This document shows positions 5,097 through 6,982 of a stretch of 6,982 bases of DNA, one piece after another. The number at the start of each line of letters is the position of its first letter. The first letter of the stretch is position 1. The DNA is taken from assembly GCA_910585345.1 (NCBI GenBank), contig CAJUDS010000032.1:1-6982 (forward strand), read 5' to 3'. The position numbers and the translations under genes are program-made. This DNA is from an uncultured Lachnospiraceae bacterium (GTDB lineage Bacteria; Bacillota; Clostridia; Lachnospirales; Lachnospiraceae). The notes under the pieces are model-generated. The model was not told where the DNA came from and did no database searches. It was given only the letters and a program-made list of their open reading frames with translations.

Positions 5097-5119
5097 CCCT
5101 TTTCCTAAAATAATCCGGC

Positions 5120-5335
5120 TCACCGTAAGATTCCCTTGATACATTCCTCCAGGGTAGCGCCGCCTGCGGCAAAGCTGGCCTGTACGGTGAACCGCCCGCA
5201 TTTGAAGCGGTAAGGGTCTTTGATCTGCCGTACAAATTCGGCGATCCGTTCCTCACGGGAAAGCTCCTTATCAACGGCAACCTCCCGGATATCCACCAGT
5301 GCGCCGGTTCTGCCGGCAACAACCGTATTCTCCAT
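5120..5335 (-). CDS. Small conserved integrative-element protein (DUF6870-like?)
   Basis: This 71-residue soluble protein starts at ATG 5335, chosen because AAGGAG sits 8 nt upstream; a GTG at 5410 in the same frame would add 25 residues but lacks a good RBS. Visible blocks are VDIREVAVDKELSREERIAEF (about 14-34) and a cysteine-containing QIKDPYRFKCGRFTVQASF (38-56), ending with TLEECIKGIL. I recall similar small proteins (DUF6870-type) from integrative elements of gut Firmicutes, but that assignment is from memory and unverified. Two Cys (46 and 65) are too few for an obvious zinc knuckle. It sits between a sigma-like gene and a recombinase, a typical place for small excision or regulatory proteins. 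The function is unknown. Confidence 0.75.
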   Translation of the reverse strand: MENTVVAGRTGALVDIREVAVDKELSREERIAEFVRQIKDPYRFKCGRFTVQASFAAGGATLEECIKGILR

Positions 5336-5406
5336 AATACCAACTCCTTCCTGAAAAATTCTGGCTATCGAAACCACATGAATAAGTCGGGCTTGCGCTT
5401 TTACAG

Positions 5407-5811
5407 TCACAGACCCGGCCCATTGTATCTGATTTCGATTCCCTCATGCACGGAGCTTACCGCCGAGTGTTCACTTTTGGCAATTTCGGAAAGGCTCATG
5501 CCAAGCAGATAGTGCGAGTATATCCGGTTCCGCTGCTTTTCAGGCAACAGGGAAATGGCCCGGTAGAGCCTTGCGTGTTCTTCCTCCTTAACCAGAACAT
5601 CTTCCGGTGCCAGCACAATCACAAGGGCGTCCCGTTCAACATTCTTGTCATAGTCCAAAGAAAAATAAGCCTTATGCCGGTATGTACGGAGAATGTAGGC
5701 GGCCTCCGCCAGCTTATATTCCCGGAGCAGATCAGCCACCTCGTCCGGTACTTCAACAATCGTGTCCTGCGTATAAAGCGGGTAATAATCCCGCAAATTG
5801 ATTTTTTTCAT
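5407..5811 (-). CDS. Sigma-70 region-4-like regulator of an integrative element
   Basis: This 134-residue protein starts at ATG 5811, chosen because GGAGG sits 8 nt upstream; a TTG 15 nt earlier lies inside the Shine-Dalgarno. The N-terminal half (MKKINLRDYYPLYTQDTIVE, then VPDEVADLLREY) is characteristic of ICE-encoded sigma-like proteins of Firmicutes. The C-terminal half (81-127) is a region-4 helix-turn-helix: LYRAISLLPEKQRNRIYSHY, then LLGMSLSEIAKSE and SSVHEGIE. Such proteins are thought to control element genes rather than act as full sigma factors. The last residues (IRYNGPGL) look atypical and the frame stops soon after the recognition helix; I would expect a further 10-20 residues, so the end may be altered by mutation. 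It is followed after 71 bp by the 71-aa gene. Confidence 0.82.
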   Translation of the reverse strand: MKKINLRDYYPLYTQDTIVEVPDEVADLLREYKLAEAAYILRTYRHKAYFSLDYDKNVERDALVIVLAPEDVLVKEEEHARLYRAISLLPEKQRNRIYSHYLLGMSLSEIAKSEHSAVSSVHEGIEIRYNGPGL

Positions 5812-5825
5812 GGGTAATTCCTCCA

Positions 5826-5860
5826 ATTTCGATTTTTTAGTTGACTGGCAAAATCGAAAT
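5826..5860. promoter_or_regulatory. Perfect 11-bp inverted repeat before the sigma-like gene
   Basis: ATTTCGATTTT (5826-5836) and AAAATCGAAAT (5850-5860) are perfectly complementary around a 13-nt spacer. The inner arm ends one base before the GGAGG of the sigma-like gene (5820-5824). It may be an operator or an RNA hairpin affecting translation; the sequence does not decide which. Confidence 0.55.
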
Positions 5861-5937
5861 CAGAGGGTGGGGAGCGGCAACTCGGCATATTTCCAGAAAG
5901 GTGAGCATCCGACTGTCTTTCCTGATGTCTGGATAAG

Positions 5938-5975
5938 AAAAAAGCGCATACCTGTTTTGCTCCAGGTGTGCGCTT
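5938..5975 (-). terminator. Intrinsic terminator (minus strand), distal of a tandem pair
   Basis: AAGCGCACACCTG pairs with CAGGTATGCGCTT (13 bp, one G-U) around an 8-nt loop and runs into six U on the minus strand. It blocks read-through into the sigma-like operon. Confidence 0.8.
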
Positions 5976-5989
5976 AAAGGAGTATTTTG

Positions 5990-6061
5990 ATGAATGATGG
6001 GAATAGAGGTAAAAAAATGTCGATACAAAAAGCGCCGCAGCTTTTTGGGCTGCGGCACTAA
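5990..6061 (+). CDS. Possible 23-aa leader-like ORF (plus strand)
   Basis: An ATG at 5990 has an ideal AAAGGAG (5976-5982) 7 nt upstream and opens 23 codons to TAA at 6059-6061. The peptide is basic and its second half is encoded within the hairpin at 6034-6056. The upstream hairpin (5942-5975) ends immediately before the Shine-Dalgarno. Hairpin, short ORF and second hairpin resemble an antibiotic-gene leader, but no plus-strand gene follows and I see no clear plus-strand promoter. It may be a relic or a chance ORF. Confidence 0.3.
   Translation: MNDGNRGKKMSIQKAPQLFGLRH
6027..6056 (-). terminator. Intrinsic terminator (minus strand), proximal of a tandem pair
   Basis: GCCGCAGC and GCTGCGGC form a perfect 8-bp GC-rich stem around a 7-nt loop, followed by GC and UUUUU on the minus strand. 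It is the first stop for transcripts coming from the winged-helix gene. Confidence 0.8.
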
Positions 6062-6264
6062 AGACAGTCTGATTATTATGTTGTCGCTTTTTGTTAAAAT
6101 GTTGGATTCTCCAAATGTGCATATCTGTCCCCATATTCGGGAAAATACAAACAGATCAACATATTTGTAAATCCCCTAATTTGTTAATTGGGACATTATA
6201 TAGAATATGGATTTCATCTTTCTTGCACTTTGTTTTCAACTTACCCCAAAATAATCCACATGGT
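6062..6264. other. AT-rich gene-free gap
   Basis: No supportable gene. A TATAAT-like hexamer occurs on the minus strand near 6196-6201 without a credible -35. Small imperfect stems around 6130-6190 are no better than expected in AT-rich DNA. Confidence 0.4.
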
Positions 6265-6666
6265 TTAAGAATCAAATTTATATCCGACACCACGAATACT
6301 GATGATATAATCCGGCATACCAGGCACCGTTTGAAGTTTCTGTCGCAAACGACTCATAAGATTGTGGATTGCCTGTGTTGTGACATCTATATAATCCTCA
6401 CCCCACACATGGTAGGATATGGTTTCAAATGTCATTACCCGTTTTTTGTTTATGATTAGCAGATGGAGAGCATCAAATTCTCTGACGGTCAAATTTATCA
6501 CTTGATTTTGGACAGATACTTTCCTTTGCTCCAGACAGAAATACAAATCACCTTCCCAAATTTCTGTTAATGAGGAAACAGCTTCTATTTGAGATGAGGG
6601 CAATATCGAAGTCATACGAGGAAATTCAGTTGGCATTTTGTTTTCTCTGTTAACTATATATTGCAT
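6265..6666 (-). CDS. Stand-alone OmpR/PhoB-type winged-helix DNA-binding protein
   Basis: The first in-frame start is ATG 6666, giving 133 residues. Residues about 36-133 form a Trans_reg_C domain: LTVREFDALHLLI (59-71), VWGEDY (88-93), the recognition helix AIHNLMSRLRQKL (99-111) and the wing hairpin YIISIRGVGYKF (120-131). A normal response regulator would have a receiver domain of about 120 residues before this; none is encoded upstream. The frame is open further back for about 40 codons (…KLAVLDLSESGRQIGEK…) but has no start codon, while a perfect AGGAGG sits at 6769-6774. The true start is therefore probably near 6760 and damaged, or the protein starts at 6666 without a clear RBS. A histidine kinase gene ends upstream, but a terminator separates them. 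Its targets are unknown. Confidence 0.8.
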   Translation of the reverse strand: MQYIVNRENKMPTEFPRMTSILPSSQIEAVSSLTEIWEGDLYFCLEQRKVSVQNQVINLTVREFDALHLLIINKKRVMTFETISYHVWGEDYIDVTTQAIHNLMSRLRQKLQTVPGMPDYIISIRGVGYKFDS

Positions 6667-6768
6667 AAAATCTCGCTGTTGCTCTGTATCAAGCAGAATA
6701 AATAATTTTTCACCAATCTGCCTGCCGGATTCGGACAGATCGAGTACCGCTAATTTCCCAAAGTACCA

Positions 6769-6774
6769 CCTCCT
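6769..6774 (-). promoter_or_regulatory. Orphan AGGAGG ribosome binding site
   Basis: A perfect Shine-Dalgarno lies upstream of the winged-helix reading frame, but the only start-like codon at the right distance (TTG at 6759-6761) is out of frame and reads TTG GGA AAT TAG. The frame that continues into the DNA-binding domain has TTT at the start position. Confidence 0.55.
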
Positions 6775-6806
6775 AGATAAAGCACATCCTTTTTATGCTG
6801 ATATAT

Positions 6807-6839
6807 TATCAAGTCAACATCAAATCCAATATCTTGATA
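6807..6839. repeat. Small inverted repeat TATCAAG/CTTGATA
   Basis: Seven-base perfect arms (6807-6813 and 6833-6839) with a 19-nt spacer in the gap upstream of the winged-helix gene. It could be an operator, but arms of this length arise readily in AT-rich DNA. Confidence 0.25.
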
Positions 6840-6859
6840 GTGTAAAATCCATGTAAAAC

Positions 6860-6886
6860 AAAAAAGCTGCCGTATGCAGCTTTTTT
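6860..6886. terminator. Strong bidirectional intrinsic terminator
   Basis: AAAAAAGCTGC and GCAGCTTTTTT form an 11-bp perfect stem around a 5-nt loop, with U-tracts on both strands. It lies 26 bp after the histidine kinase stop and separates it from the winged-helix gene. Confidence 0.88.
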
Positions 6887-6912
6887 GAAAATTAGTTATC
6901 CAATTAAATGTT

Positions 6913-6982
6913 TCATTTGGGAAAGGCTACAATAACCGTCGTGCCTTTTCCGACATGACTTTTTACATCAACTTTAGCATTA
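6913..6982 (-). CDS. Sensor histidine kinase, C-terminal end only
   Basis: The last 22 codons of a gene entering from the right edge end at TGA 6913-6915. The residues NAKVDVKSHVGKGTTVIVAFPK match the G2-box end of a HATPase_c domain, where a conserved S-x-x-G-x-G-T-x-F-x-V-x-x-P-type strand closes the ATP site. This places the gene as a two-component sensor kinase. Its partner regulator would normally be adjacent; the winged-helix protein downstream is a candidate but lacks a receiver domain and is separated by a terminator. Too little is visible for subfamily or signal. Confidence 0.72.
   Translation of the reverse strand, partial: NAKVDVKSHVGKGTTVIVAFPK

Noticed and set aside
4702..5113. 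Plus-strand frames of 86 and 119 codons across the terminator and recombinase fragment
   Set aside because: They cross an intrinsic hairpin and are antisense to a recognised recombinase N-terminus; no RBS.
4959..5201. 80-codon minus-strand frame between the 71-aa gene and the recombinase
   Set aside because: Overlaps the end of the 71-aa gene and the recombinase promoter in another frame; no RBS or motif.
5446..5817. 123-codon plus-strand frame opposite the sigma-like gene
   Set aside because: A shadow of the sigma-like coding sequence; the minus strand has the RBS and the region-4 motif.
5841..5869. Plus-strand TTGACT as a -35 box
   Set aside because: The position 17 bp downstream reads GGGTGG, not a -10; it lies in the spacer of the 11-bp inverted repeat.
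5808..6134. 108-codon minus-strand frame upstream of the sigma-like gene
   Set aside because: It runs through two strong terminators and the 11-bp inverted repeat, with no RBS and low-quality composition.
6091..6459. 122-codon plus-strand frame opposite the winged-helix gene
   Set aside because: Antisense to the recognised DNA-binding domain and without RBS.
6800..6850. TTGACT and TTTACA on the minus strand upstream of the winged-helix gene as a promoter
   Set aside because: No -10 of acceptable quality is found at 16-18 bp from either, so I did not call it, although a promoter is expected in this gap.

Overview
The window looks like an accessory region from a Firmicute, most likely a gut Clostridia/Lachnospiraceae-type bacterium. 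I base this on AGGAGG-like ribosome binding sites, sigma-A promoters with 17-bp spacers, many U-tract hairpins, and gene families typical of integrative elements in that group. No ribosomal or housekeeping gene is present, so the taxonomic placement is inference. Every confidently called protein gene lies on the minus strand, so transcription runs from high to low coordinates.

Left part (1-2520): a drug-response-like cluster. An HxlR-family regulator (2046-2411) is followed by a YbhB/PEBP-family protein (1457-1963) and then an MFS efflux-type transporter that runs off the left edge (<1-1229). The PEBP gene has its own promoter with a perfect 19-bp dyad beside the -35 box, a good candidate operator. 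The MFS gene has its own promoter, a 26-codon leader peptide with a strong RBS, and mutually exclusive stems. This is the architecture of a ribosome-mediated attenuator, as known for macrolide and other antibiotic resistance genes.

Middle part (2520-4800): a non-coding, repeat-rich segment interrupted by a complete IS3-family insertion sequence (2757-4242, 1486 bp). The IS has bipartite terminal repeats, a 3-bp AAT target duplication, OrfA and OrfB in a -1 frameshift arrangement over an A7 heptamer, and an intact DD(35)E triad. It also carries an unusually long, strongly folded tail between the orfB stop and the right end. It splits a family of about eight iteron-like repeats (core ATACTATCACG, three copies exactly 20 bp apart). 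A second, unrelated array of four AGGGGTCA repeats spaced 20-21 bp lies at 4594-4662. Together these resemble a replication or transfer control region without its gene in the window.

Right part (4800-6070): the end of an integrative element. It holds a sigma-70 region-4-like protein (5407-5811), a 71-aa small protein (5120-5335) and the first 51 codons of a large serine recombinase (4826-4981) that still has promoter and RBS but is cut off after its N-terminal catalytic segment. Tandem terminators at 5938-6056 insulate this block.

Far right (6070-6982): a stand-alone OmpR/PhoB-type winged-helix protein (6265-6666) with no receiver domain and an apparently damaged translation start, a strong terminator (6860-6886), and the last residues of a sensor histidine kinase (6913-6982). 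The whole reads as a mosaic of element remnants next to a regulated efflux cluster.
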